From the NCBI RefSeq assembly GCF_025907915.1, contig NZ_JAPAAF010000010.1:62001-126000 (forward strand): a stretch of 64,000 nt of DNA. The letters run 5' to 3'. This document shows positions 8,731-16,767 of this stretch, in pieces. The notes below the pieces were generated by a model that was not told where the DNA came from, did no database searches, and saw only the letters and a program-made list of their open reading frames with translations. Numbering within the stretch: the first letter of the stretch is position 1; the number at the start of each line of letters is the position of its first letter. Source of the DNA: Gaoshiqia sediminis. Lineage in GTDB: Bacteria > Bacteroidota > Bacteroidia > Bacteroidales > Prolixibacteraceae. The position numbers and the translations under genes are program-made.

Positions 8731-9399
8731 TTACCGAAGCTTCTTTACTAAATCAAGCGCCTCCTTGCACTTATTGGTGATAAATGTCCAATCTTTATTT
8801 ACCAACACTTCTTTGGGAAATAATTGAGAACCCATTCCCACACAATGAACACCGGCTTTAAACCAGCCAGCGAGGTTTTCTTCGTCAGGAGAAACGCCAC
8901 CGGTAGGCATGATGCTGGCATACGGCATGGGGCCTTTTACAGCTGCAACAAAGCTGGGGCCTCCAACTTGCGAACCGGGGAAGATTTTCACCACTTCACA
9001 ACCCAGTTCGTGGGCACGGCCAATTTCGGTAACCGAACCGCAACCGGGGCTCCAGGCTATTTTCCGTTTGTTGCAGATTTTCGCCATTTCTTCGTCAATC
9101 AGTGGCGACACAATAAAGCTGGCGCCCAACTGAATGTACAAAGCGGTTGTTGGCCCATCCACGATAGAACCAACGCCCAGCATCATTTCAGGACATGCTT
9201 TCGCTGCCCATTTGTTCAGCTCACCAAACACTTCGTGGGCAAAGTCGCCACGGTTGGTGAATTCGAACACGCGGATGCCGCCATCGTAGCAAGCTTTTAC
9301 CACCGACTTGCATACTTCGACATCCTGATGGTAGAAAACCGGAACAATGCCAGTTTCTTTCATCTTAATTGCTACCTCAATGCGAGAAAAACGAGCCAT
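8731..9399 (-). CDS. eda: KDPG/KHG aldolase
   Basis: This 222-residue class I aldolase cleaves 2-keto-3-deoxy-6-phosphogluconate (KDPG) to pyruvate and glyceraldehyde 3-phosphate, the last step of hexuronate breakdown. The TIM-barrel family motifs are visible: GVGSIVDGPTT, FIVSPLIDEEMAKIC, the VVKIFPG strand with the Schiff-base lysine, and MPTGGVSPDEENL. The length is near the family norm of about 210. It lies 79 bases after kdgK and 49 before exuT on the same strand. The hairpin at 9449-9470 lies between kdgK and this gene and may lower read-through. Confidence 0.93.
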   Translation of the reverse strand: MARFSRIEVAIKMKETGIVPVFYHQDVEVCKSVVKACYDGGIRVFEFTNRGDFAHEVFGELNKWAAKACPEMMLGVGSIVDGPTTALYIQLGASFIVSPLIDEEMAKICNKRKIAWSPGCGSVTEIGRAHELGCEVVKIFPGSQVGGPSFVAAVKGPMPYASIMPTGGVSPDEENLAGWFKAGVHCVGMGSQLFPKEVLVNKDWTFITNKCKEALDLVKKLR

Positions 9400-9448
9400 A
9401 ATTATCAGCTAAAAAGTAAATTAATACAATAAAAAACAAAACTCAAAA

Positions 9449-9470
9449 GCCCCCTCCTTTCGAAGGGGGC
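9449..9470 (-). terminator. hairpin between kdgK and eda
   Basis: GCCCCCT and AGGGGGC form a strong hairpin that on the minus strand is followed by TTTTGAGTTTTG. It could act as a partial terminator that makes eda and exuT less expressed than kdgK. Similar GC hairpins occur elsewhere in this window (22324-22339), so it may instead be a small dispersed repeat. Confidence 0.5.
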
Positions 9471-9478
9471 TTGAAAAT

Positions 9479-10516
9479 TTATCGGGATACACGCCCGGAA
9501 GCGTCTCCACCCATCAATTTTTCAACTTCTGATACCGTTACCCGGTTATAATCACCGTAAATGGTATGCTTCAGGCATGAAGCTGCAACAGCGAAGTTCA
9601 GTGCTTTTTGATCGTCGCCGGTGTAAGTTAACAAACCGTAGATCAAACCGCCCATAAATGAATCGCCACCACCTACGCGGTCAACAATGTGGGTGATTTG
9701 GTAAGTTGGAGATTCGTACAGTTTTTGTCCATCCCAAAGAACACCGGCCCAACTGTTGTGGTTAGCGTTAACCGATCCGCGTAAAGTTGTAATAACTTTT
9801 TTCACGCGTGGATATTTCGCCATAATTTGTTTTGAAACCGACTCGTAAGCAGCTCCTTCCACATGACCACCGGTTACATCAACTCCTTCGGGGTGAATAT
9901 CCAAAGCCATAGCGGCATCTTCTTCGTTACCCAATACAATGTCAGTCCCGGCAACCAAAGCAGGCATCACCTCGCCGCAAGCTTTACCGTATTTCCACAG
10001 GTTTTTGCGATAGTTCAAGTCACACGAAACAGTTACTCCCATTTCGTTGGCGATTTGAATAGCTTCCAAACAGGCATCGGCAGCACTTTGCGAAATTGCC
10101 GGTGTAATACCCGTCCAGTGGAACCATTTTGCATCTTTGAACACCTCTTTCCAGTTCACCATTCCTGGTTTGATTTCAGCGATAGCCGAGTGAGCGCGGT
10201 CGTAAACCACTTTCGATGCACGGCTAACAGCACCTGTTTCGAGGAAGTAGATACCCAAACGGTCGCCACCCCAAACAATGTGGTTTGTACCAACGCCATA
10301 CTTTCTCACGTCCATACGGCAAGCTTCGCCGATGTCGTTTTTTGGCAAACGTGTTACAAATTCTACATCAATACCGTAATTGGCCAATGAAACAGCTACG
10401 TTTGCCTCTCCACCACCATAAGTAGCGGTAAACGTGTCGGTTTGTGCAAAACGCAAATAACCGGGAGTTGCTAAGCGCAACATGATCTCCCCGAATGTAA
10501 CAACTTTCTTATTCAT
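9479..10516 (-). CDS. kdgK: 2-keto-3-deoxygluconate kinase
   Basis: This PfkB-family kinase (345 residues) phosphorylates KDG at O6 with ATP to give the substrate of Eda. It starts KKVVTFGEIMLRLATPG, has the substrate motif around TYGGGEANVAVSLANYG, DLNYRKNLW in the middle, and the ATP/anion-hole signature RVGGGDSFMGGLIYG with the catalytic Asp. Its neighbour eda makes KDG kinase the natural reading. It has its own promoter with a cre-like operator directly upstream (10541-10554), separate from the uxaE-uxaC promoter. Confidence 0.92.
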   Translation of the reverse strand: MNKKVVTFGEIMLRLATPGYLRFAQTDTFTATYGGGEANVAVSLANYGIDVEFVTRLPKNDIGEACRMDVRKYGVGTNHIVWGGDRLGIYFLETGAVSRASKVVYDRAHSAIAEIKPGMVNWKEVFKDAKWFHWTGITPAISQSAADACLEAIQIANEMGVTVSCDLNYRKNLWKYGKACGEVMPALVAGTDIVLGNEEDAAMALDIHPEGVDVTGGHVEGAAYESVSKQIMAKYPRVKKVITTLRGSVNANHNSWAGVLWDGQKLYESPTYQITHIVDRVGGGDSFMGGLIYGLLTYTGDDQKALNFAVAASCLKHTIYGDYNRVTVSEVEKLMGGDASGRVSR

Positions 10517-10540
10517 CTTTCAAATCATTAAATTTCTTTG

Positions 10541-10554
10541 TGCAATCGATTGCA
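10541..10554. promoter_or_regulatory. cre-like LacI-family operator at kdgK promoter
   Basis: TGCAATCGATTGCA is a perfect 14-base palindrome and fits the TGnAAnCGnTTnCA form typical of LacI/CcpA-family operators. It begins 25 bases before the kdgK start codon and overlaps the -7 box, so a bound repressor would block transcription. It differs from the operators near lacI and uxaB. Confidence 0.75.
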
Positions 10555-10582
10555 AAAATAGAAATCTTTTTCTTTTTCACAA
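10553..10582 (-). promoter_or_regulatory. kdgK promoter
   Basis: On the minus strand a TTG (10582-10580), 19 bases, and TATTTTTG (10560-10553) match the Bacteroidota promoter pattern. The last two bases of the -7 box are shared with the palindromic operator. Confidence 0.65.
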
Positions 10583-10616
10583 GATAAATGAATGTATTTC
10601 AGCTTATCTGGAATGA

Positions 10617-12017
10617 CTAAAAATTAAAATAGTTCTTCGCATTATTGAAACAAATATTCTCGACCATGCTGCCCAGAAGTTCCATATCCGCAGGGATTTC
10701 GCCGTTCTCTACATCGTTGCCAAGTAAGTTGCACAAGGTGCGGCGGAAATATTCGTGACGGGTGTATGACAGGAAGCTCCGGGAGTCGGTAAGCATGCCC
10801 ACAAAGCGGCTCAACAAACCGAGGTTCGACAGTGCGTTCATCTGTTTCACCATACCGTCTTTCTGATCGAGGAACCACCAGCCGGAACCGTACTGGATTT
10901 TTCCAGGCACCGAGCCATCCTGGAAGTTGCCCAGCATGGTGGCGTACAATTCGTTGTCGCGCGGGTTCAGGTTGTACAGGATCGTTTTGCACAGTTTGTT
11001 TTCCATGTCCAGGCGGTCGAGCAGCTTGGCCAACGGCTCAGCAACCGGTTTGTCGCCAATAGAGTCGAAGCCAGTATCAGGTCCTAATCTTTTGAACAAG
11101 CGGGTATTGTTGTTTCGTTGAGCGCCAATATGCAATTGTTGTGTCCAGCCACGCGAGTGGTCCATCACTCCAAATTCGTACAGCATGCACGACTGGAATT
11201 TTAGAATTTCTTCTTCAGTCAGTTTGTTACCGCCTCTAATTTTAGCAAAAATAGCTTCAATCTCACCGGCTGTATATTCCTCGGCATAAGCAGTGTCCAA
11301 GCCGTGGTCAGACAATCGGCAACCATTGTCGTGGAAGAACTGGTGACGCTTATCCAGGGCAGCAATCAAATCACCGAACGATTTGATGTCCATCCCGGCA
11401 GCTTTTTCCAACTGGCCCATATAATCGTTGAAGAAAACAGGGTCGGCCACCATCATGGCTTTATCGGGACGCCAGGCTGGCAATACGGCCACTTCGAAGC
11501 CGTCATTTTTGATTTGCTGATGGTATTCCAGCGTATCAACGGGATCGTCGGTTGTACAAATGGTGTGTGCATTGGCTTTGCGGATCAGGCCACGAACACT
11601 GTAGCCGGGTTTACTCAGCAATTCGTTGCAATGGTCGTAAATCTCCTTCGCCGTAGCCGGATTCAGTAATTTCTCTACACCAAAGAACTTCTTCAGTTCA
11701 AGGTGAGTCCAGTGGTACAGTGGATTACGCAACGTGTGCGGAACCGTTTCGGCCCACTTTTCAAACTTTTCCCAGTCTGAAGCGTCTCCGGTACAAAAGC
11801 GTTCGTCAACGCCGTTTGTACGCATGGCACGCCATTTATAATGGTCGCCGTAGAGCCACACTTCGGTGATGGTTTTAAACTGACGGTCGTCTGCAATATC
11901 TTTTGGATTGATATGACAGTGGTAGTCGAAAATCGGCATGTTGGCCGCATGATTGTGATACAACTTCTGTGCAGTTTCGGTCTGCAACAGAAAGTTTTCG
12001 TCCATGAACTTTTTCAT
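10617..12017 (-). CDS. uxaC: glucuronate/galacturonate isomerase
   Basis: UxaC (466 residues here, about 470 in the family) converts D-glucuronate to D-fructuronate and D-galacturonate to D-tagaturonate. It shows the amidohydrolase-like metal motif IFDYHCHINPKDIADDR near residue 30, TTDDPVDTLEYH near 175, and TDSRSFLSYTRHEYFRRTL near the C-terminus. It lies 34 bases after uxaE and is probably transcribed from the operator-controlled uxaE promoter. Confidence 0.95.
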   Translation of the reverse strand: MKKFMDENFLLQTETAQKLYHNHAANMPIFDYHCHINPKDIADDRQFKTITEVWLYGDHYKWRAMRTNGVDERFCTGDASDWEKFEKWAETVPHTLRNPLYHWTHLELKKFFGVEKLLNPATAKEIYDHCNELLSKPGYSVRGLIRKANAHTICTTDDPVDTLEYHQQIKNDGFEVAVLPAWRPDKAMMVADPVFFNDYMGQLEKAAGMDIKSFGDLIAALDKRHQFFHDNGCRLSDHGLDTAYAEEYTAGEIEAIFAKIRGGNKLTEEEILKFQSCMLYEFGVMDHSRGWTQQLHIGAQRNNNTRLFKRLGPDTGFDSIGDKPVAEPLAKLLDRLDMENKLCKTILYNLNPRDNELYATMLGNFQDGSVPGKIQYGSGWWFLDQKDGMVKQMNALSNLGLLSRFVGMLTDSRSFLSYTRHEYFRRTLCNLLGNDVENGEIPADMELLGSMVENICFNNAKNYFNF

Positions 12018-12051
12018 CTTTCTATCTTATTTTCTGATTTTTGGTGTGTAT

Positions 12052-13299
12052 TTACAAATTAAATAACCGTTTCAGGTGACGGTCGTAAATGTTTTCTTCC
12101 ACACAACCACCAACGATGGCGGCATGCTTCTTCAGCAAACCAGTGTACTTCTCTCCCATTTCGGCAGCCACTTTATACCCCACATGAATCAACTGACGGA
12201 AATTGGAGTTATACTCCGGGTGTCCGGGAATGTGGCGTAGCGTACTGGCAAATTTTTCGCTGCTCCATCCGGCCACTTCTTCGGGGCTTGGCAGTTTCGA
12301 GTCGTCGATATCGATCACATCGGCATACGGCCCACAAAGTTCTTCTTTTCTGTCCAATGCCTTTGTATAAATTTCTTTGGCAGCATCGAGCGCCTCGCCA
12401 CCTGCCACGGCCAAACCAATTACTTCTTCCAGCCAGGTGGTACCGGCTGTTTTCACATGCAAACCCTTGTCGTGTTTCTTGATAATATTGGCCATAATGG
12501 GATAAATGGTGAACTTGTCGCTTCCGGAATGCACGGATAGCTTCAGGTTTTTGGGCAATCCGAAATGCTTCACGGCATAGTCGATCACGAGCACATCCTG
12601 CTCAAATTCTTTGGCAAACTGATCAACATCACCCACATAGTCCACACCTTTATTAAAGCGGCCGGTAAATTTCGGAGCAATGGTCTGGGCGGGTATTTTT
12701 TCATCGGCAATCATTTTCAGGATAAAGAACATGTCAACCGGAGTTTGCGGCGTTTCCACTTCATCCATCGACACTTCGGTAATAAAATTACCTTTCCCTT
12801 TTACCGATTCGATGTGGCGGTAAATTTTGCCGGCTTCTTTGATGGCCGCCAGGAATTTTCCGGCAACTTTTTTCAACAAATCGTTGGTAATTACAATAGG
12901 TTCGGCAATACCTTCAATTTTCACTTCATTACCCAATGCTTTGCACGAAGCGATAAAAGCAGCTTCATCAGCAGCATCCGAGGGGTTACCAATATACATG
13001 GCCACATCCAGCGTAAAGAAGTCGGAATAATCGATAAAGCGGTCCACATTGCTCAGGTTGATGTGGTCGGCATCCACACAATACGCCCCCGTCCAGCCCA
13101 GCGCCTTAACAGCAGCATCGGCTTCCTTACGGGTTTCAACTGGTTCGGAGTGCACAATGTTGTGCTCGCGGTTTGACTTGTTCCACACGGGTATCACTTC
13201 AACACCCTGTGCATTGGCTTTCATTAGCGCTTTCAACTGCGCTTCACCTTCATGACTGAAGCGGTCGCCTACCCCAAAGCTGTACTTTCCTAGTTCCAT
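12052..13299 (-). CDS. uxaE: tagaturonate/fructuronate epimerase (UxaE family)
   Basis: The 415-residue protein looks like the UxaE family, whose characterised members interconvert D-tagaturonate and D-fructuronate at C3. It opens MELGKYSFGVGDRFSHEGEAQ and has conserved-looking stretches YCVDADHINLSNVDRF, LKLSVHSGSDKFTIYP and STLRHIPGHPEYNSNFR, rich in His, Asp and Glu as expected of a metal-dependent epimerase. It is the first gene of the minus-strand hexuronate unit, directly before uxaC. In this genome it would join the galacturonate and glucuronate branches. Family recognition is from memory of the sequence pattern, so an isomerase of another uronate is possible. Confidence 0.78.
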   Translation of the reverse strand: MELGKYSFGVGDRFSHEGEAQLKALMKANAQGVEVIPVWNKSNREHNIVHSEPVETRKEADAAVKALGWTGAYCVDADHINLSNVDRFIDYSDFFTLDVAMYIGNPSDAADEAAFIASCKALGNEVKIEGIAEPIVITNDLLKKVAGKFLAAIKEAGKIYRHIESVKGKGNFITEVSMDEVETPQTPVDMFFILKMIADEKIPAQTIAPKFTGRFNKGVDYVGDVDQFAKEFEQDVLVIDYAVKHFGLPKNLKLSVHSGSDKFTIYPIMANIIKKHDKGLHVKTAGTTWLEEVIGLAVAGGEALDAAKEIYTKALDRKEELCGPYADVIDIDDSKLPSPEEVAGWSSEKFASTLRHIPGHPEYNSNFRQLIHVGYKVAAEMGEKYTGLLKKHAAIVGGCVEENIYDRHLKRLFNL

Positions 13300-13353
13300 A
13301 ATCGTATTGATTTATTGATTATTAATGTTAGGTTGACAAACAGCGGCAATCAC

Positions 13354-13367
13354 CGTGTTCGCACACG
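13354..13367. promoter_or_regulatory. LacI operator 1 (uxaE side)
   Basis: CGTGTTCGCACACG is the reverse complement of the sites at 13444-13457 and 47217-47230. It abuts TATTTTCG on the minus strand (13373-13366), a likely -7 box for the uxaE-uxaC unit, so a bound repressor would cover that promoter. Confidence 0.78.
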
Positions 13368-13433
13368 AAAATAGACTTATTTATTTAGTTGGGCAATAAA
13401 AAAAGTGCAAATGCATCCAAAAATGTTTTTAAA

Positions 13434-13457
13434 TATATTTGTCCGTGTGCGAACACG
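13434..13457 (+). promoter_or_regulatory. lacI promoter and LacI operator 2
   Basis: TATATTTG (13434-13441) fits the -7 consensus TAnnTTTG, and the operator CGTGTGCGAACACG (13444-13457) begins two bases later. The two operators in this divergent region have centres 90 bases apart. The layout suggests autorepression of the regulator gene. A second possible -7 box, TAGCTTTG, lies at 13476-13483. Confidence 0.75.
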
Positions 13458-13529
13458 ACAAATAGAAAAATTGTTTAGCTTTGTTTTCAACCTGAATTAT
13501 CACATCCATTAACTCTAAATTACACTGCC

Positions 13530-14621
13530 ATCAAACCAATAAAAAGAATACGGATTAAAGATATCGCCGAACAAGCCAACGTATCCATTGGCACTGTTGA
13601 CCGGGTTATTCACAACCGGGGCGAAGTAAACCCGGCCACACGGGAAAAGATCATGAAAATACTGGCGGAGATGAATTACCAGCCCAACATTTTGGCAAGC
13701 ACGCTGGCGTCCAAGAAAACCCATGTATTTGCCATTCTTTTCCCCGAGCCCCAGTCCGACGAAGCCTACTGGAACAAACCCATCACGGGGGTTCGACGGG
13801 CTTTCTCTGAACTTCAACAATATGGCATTCAAATTACCAGTTATCAATATTCCCAAACCGATCCGCACTCGTTCGAGGAAAAAGCTGCGGAAATTATAGA
13901 TAGTCATCCCGAAGGAGTTGTGCTTGCCCCTTTTTATTCGCGCGAATCAAAAGCTTTTATCGCCAAGCTGAACGAACAAAACATACCCTTCATTTTTATT
14001 GATTCGAACCTGAAAGAGTGCAATAAAATCAGCTATATCGGGCAAAACTCATTTCAGTGCGGAGCGCTGGCTGCCAAGCTGTTCGACTTTTCGCTGCCAG
14101 GCCGGGCCAATATTCTCGTGGTTCATTTTGCCAAAGAGATGGACAACCAAAACCACCTGGTGCAACGGGAAAACGGTTTTTATGACTATTTCAACCAAAC
14201 CGACCCCGGAAAGCAGAAGACCCTGCATACCCTGGAAATTGAAAATACAGCAGACACAAATTTCTACTACCTCCTTGACCAGGAAATAGAAAAACTGGGA
14301 GGGCTTGATGGCGTATTTGTGACCAACTCACAAGTTTACCGGCTGGCTGATTATTTGGTTGAGCGGGGCCTGAAGCATGTCCGTTTGATCGGTCACGATC
14401 TAATCCTGCAAAATGTGAAACACCTGCGCAGCGGCGTTGTTGATTTCCTGATTTGCCAACGACCGGAAGAACAGGGGTATCAAGCCATTAACACCCTATT
14501 CGAGCATGTCATACTAAAAAAACAGGTGGCTGCCGAAAACTATACCTCCATTGATATCGTTACCAAAGAAAACGTGGACTATTATAAAGAATTTAACCTA
14601 AGCAGTTATGGAACCAATTAG
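13530..14621 (+). CDS. LacI-family transcriptional regulator
   Basis: This is a LacI/GalR-type repressor of about 363 residues. The DNA-binding helix-turn-helix is RIRIKDIAEQANVSIGTVDR followed by VIHNRGEVNPATREKI. A periplasmic-binding-protein-like effector domain follows and ends near SIDIVTKENVDYYKEF. The frame is open from 13479, after a TAG at 13476, yet it has no ATG, GTG or TTG before the helix-turn-helix. The first ATG (13653) would delete the whole DNA-binding domain. By family comparison the start is most likely the ATC at 13530 or ATA at 13539, or an ATG altered by mutation or sequencing error. It overlaps uxuB by 14 bases. The operators beside it and at uxaB are its likely targets, with a hexuronate intermediate as probable inducer. 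Confidence 0.87.
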   Translation: MKPIKRIRIKDIAEQANVSIGTVDRVIHNRGEVNPATREKIMKILAEMNYQPNILASTLASKKTHVFAILFPEPQSDEAYWNKPITGVRRAFSELQQYGIQITSYQYSQTDPHSFEEKAAEIIDSHPEGVVLAPFYSRESKAFIAKLNEQNIPFIFIDSNLKECNKISYIGQNSFQCGALAAKLFDFSLPGRANILVVHFAKEMDNQNHLVQRENGFYDYFNQTDPGKQKTLHTLEIENTADTNFYYLLDQEIEKLGGLDGVFVTNSQVYRLADYLVERGLKHVRLIGHDLILQNVKHLRSGVVDFLICQRPEEQGYQAINTLFEHVILKKQVAAENYTSIDIVTKENVDYYKEFNLSSYGTN

Positions 14622-15459
14622 TTTTAAAGACCTAACCGGTAAAGTATGTGTAGTAACCGGAGGATACGGAGTCCTCGGTTTGGAAATGGTGAAAGCATTG
14701 GCCTCTGTAAAAGCCAAAATTGCCATTTTGGGACGAAACAAAGAAGCCGGTGAAAAAGCAGCTGCCGCAATCAGCAATCAGTACGGAACCACAGCCATTG
14801 GTGTCCAGGCCGATGTACTCGATCAGGAATCGCTGGTAAAAGCAAAGTCCATCATCAACGAAAAATTAGGCGACATCGAAATCCTGATTAACGGTGCCGG
14901 AGGAAACAGTCCGGCAGCGACAACGAAAGTTGAAGAAATAAACGACAGCAACATCGACAACCTGGAAGACTCCTTTTTTGGCTTGAAAATGGAAGGCTTC
15001 GACCACGTTTTCGATCTAAACTTTAAAGGAACCTTGCTCCCGACCATGGTGTTTGCCAAAGACATGATTAAAAACCGAAAAGGGGCGATCCTAAACATCA
15101 CGTCCATGAATTCGTACAAACCATTGACAAAAATTCCGGCATACTCAGCAGCCAAAGCAGCTATCAACAATTTCACCGAATGGCTGGCCGTTCATTTCGC
15201 CAAAACCGGAATTCGTGTTAACGCTATTGCTCCGGGCTTCTTCATCACCGACCAAAACCGTTTTCTGGTATTGGATGAAAAAACCGGAGGTTACTCTGCC
15301 CGCGGACAGAAAATCGTGAATGGCACCCCGATGGGCAAATTTGGCGATCCGGACGATATGCAAGGTGCAACCTTATTCTTATTGTCCGACCTGGCAAAAT
15401 TCATTACCGGCGTGGTCATTCCCGTTGATGGCGGCTTTAACGCTTACAGCGGCGTATAG
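14608..15459 (+). CDS. uxuB: SDR-type D-fructuronate (mannonate) reductase
   Basis: This 283-residue classical short-chain dehydrogenase has the cofactor motif TGGYGVLG (near 20), NGAGG (about 95), the catalytic Ser in NITSMNSY and the YSAAKAAI motif with Tyr and Lys, and ends PVDGGFNAYSGV. It resembles the SDR-type UxuB of Gram-positives and Bacteroidota, which reduces fructuronate to mannonate with NAD(P)H and is unrelated to the E. coli enzyme. It starts inside the end of lacI (ATG at 14608), so the two are translationally coupled. The position in a hexuronate locus supports the call; other sugar-acid reductases remain possible. Confidence 0.75.
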   Translation: MEPISFKDLTGKVCVVTGGYGVLGLEMVKALASVKAKIAILGRNKEAGEKAAAAISNQYGTTAIGVQADVLDQESLVKAKSIINEKLGDIEILINGAGGNSPAATTKVEEINDSNIDNLEDSFFGLKMEGFDHVFDLNFKGTLLPTMVFAKDMIKNRKGAILNITSMNSYKPLTKIPAYSAAKAAINNFTEWLAVHFAKTGIRVNAIAPGFFITDQNRFLVLDEKTGGYSARGQKIVNGTPMGKFGDPDDMQGATLFLLSDLAKFITGVVIPVDGGFNAYSGV

Positions 15460-15492
15460 GGATTGGTGAATGATGATTGGGGAATGTGGAAT

Positions 15493-15546
15493 GGTCATCG
15501 GTCATCGGTCATCTGTCATCTGTCATTAATGTCATTCGTAGTCATT
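15493..15546. repeat. heptad tandem repeat tract
   Basis: Units GGTCATC (three times), TGTCATC and TGTCATT follow each other with a 7-base period at 15493-15527, then become irregular (AATGTCATT, CGTAGTCATT). Lies between uxuB and the second sugar kinase. Confidence 0.8.
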
Positions 15547-15563
15547 TCTTTACGATAAAAATC

Positions 15564-15626
15564 CTGGAACTTGAAACCTGGAACTTGGAACCTGGAACTT
15601 GAAACTTGGAACTTGAAACTTGGAAC
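15564..15626. repeat. heptad tandem repeat tract, nine units
   Basis: Nine consecutive 7-base units drawn from CTGGAAC, TTGAAAC and TTGGAAC. This is the clearest tract in the window. It ends 19 bases before the ATG of the second PfkB kinase and would be part of its leader. Confidence 0.9.
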
Positions 15627-15645
15627 TCAAAATTTCACAAACGAT

Positions 15646-16725
15646 ATGAATCTTCAACTTAAACAAAATTGCAAATATGCGTTGCTTGTGCCCACCAGTA
15701 TGGGCGTGCGCATTACACCGGTAAACGGACAACCGGTTCACAGCAGTAACCTCTTTGAAATGCAGGCCACCAGCGCCGAAACCAACGTGGCCAGCATTTC
15801 GTCGTACCTGGGTTTGCCGGTAAAAGTGCTTACTACGTTCGTAAAAGGCAGCCCGATTGCCGCCTTCATAAAAAGCAACCTGAAAGCCCGCCACATGGAC
15901 TACGAAGGGCCGGAAGTTCCGCAAGGCGACCCATGGGGCTACCGGCACCAGTTTAACATTGCCGACAGCGGTTTCGGCTCACGCGGCCCACGTGTGCAAA
16001 ACGACCGTGCCGGCGAAGTTGGCCGCACCCTGAATGTGAACGATTTTGATCTGGAACGGATTTTCGGACAGGAAGGCGTGCAAATAGTGCATCTGTCGGG
16101 ATTGATTGCCGCGCTTTCGCCCGAAACCAGCACATTCTGCCTCGAAATTGCCCGTGCGGCCAAAAAACACGGCACACGCATCTCATTCGACCTCAACTAC
16201 CGCGCTTCGTTCTGGAAAGGCCGCGAAGAAGAATTACGCAAAAATTTCGAGGAGATTGCCTCGGTTTCGGATATCCTGATTGGTAACGAAGAAGACTTCC
16301 AATTGTGCTTCGGCATTAAAGGACCGGAAGCCGGAGGGAAAGGTATCAAAGACGAAATTGAAGAATTCAAGGGATTGATCAACAACGTAAAAGCTGCCTT
16401 CCCGAATGCTCAGGTTTTTGCAACGACGCTTCGGCAGGTAATCAGTACCAACGAGCACCTTTGGGGAGCCGTATTGCGTGCAGGCGACGAATGGCAGGTG
16501 ATCGAACCACGTAAAATTAACGTACTCGACCGTATCGGCGGAGGTGACGGTTTCGTGGGAGGAATGCTGTATGCCATCCTGAAAGGTTGGGAACCGGAAA
16601 AATGGCCGCAGTTTGGCTGGGCAACCGGCGCTTTGGCAACCACGTTCCTGACCGACTATGCCCAACCGGCCGACGAAGAAATGGTTTGGAGCATCTGGCA
16701 GGGTAATGCCCGCGTAAAACGCTAA
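15646..16725 (+). CDS. PfkB-family sugar kinase (KDG-kinase-like)
   Basis: This is the second PfkB carbohydrate kinase of the locus (359 residues from the ATG at 15646). An earlier in-frame ATG at 15571 lies in the heptad tract and would add only repeat-encoded residues, so I reject it. It has the family stretch SAETNVASISSYLGLPVKVL, RISFDLNYRASFWKG like KDG kinases, and the C-terminal signature RIGGGDGFVGGMLYA with the catalytic Asp. Compared with KdgK it has an insertion near GSRGPRVQNDRAGEV (about 118-135), so it may take another substrate such as an aldonate. It lies downstream of uxuB and upstream of the LarA homologue. Confidence 0.82.
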   Translation: MNLQLKQNCKYALLVPTSMGVRITPVNGQPVHSSNLFEMQATSAETNVASISSYLGLPVKVLTTFVKGSPIAAFIKSNLKARHMDYEGPEVPQGDPWGYRHQFNIADSGFGSRGPRVQNDRAGEVGRTLNVNDFDLERIFGQEGVQIVHLSGLIAALSPETSTFCLEIARAAKKHGTRISFDLNYRASFWKGREEELRKNFEEIASVSDILIGNEEDFQLCFGIKGPEAGGKGIKDEIEEFKGLINNVKAAFPNAQVFATTLRQVISTNEHLWGAVLRAGDEWQVIEPRKINVLDRIGGGDGFVGGMLYAILKGWEPEKWPQFGWATGALATTFLTDYAQPADEEMVWSIWQGNARVKR

Positions 16726-16767
16726 TTAAATTGACCATTTACAGATTTACGATTTCCCATTTTCAAA

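Noticed and set aside
13653-14621. LacI gene starting at the first ATG (13653)
   Set aside because: This start would remove the helix-turn-helix that is clearly encoded just upstream in the same open frame.
15493-15626. Short repeated units that look like a small CRISPR array
   Set aside because: The units are 7 bases, degenerate and without spacers, and no cas gene is present.
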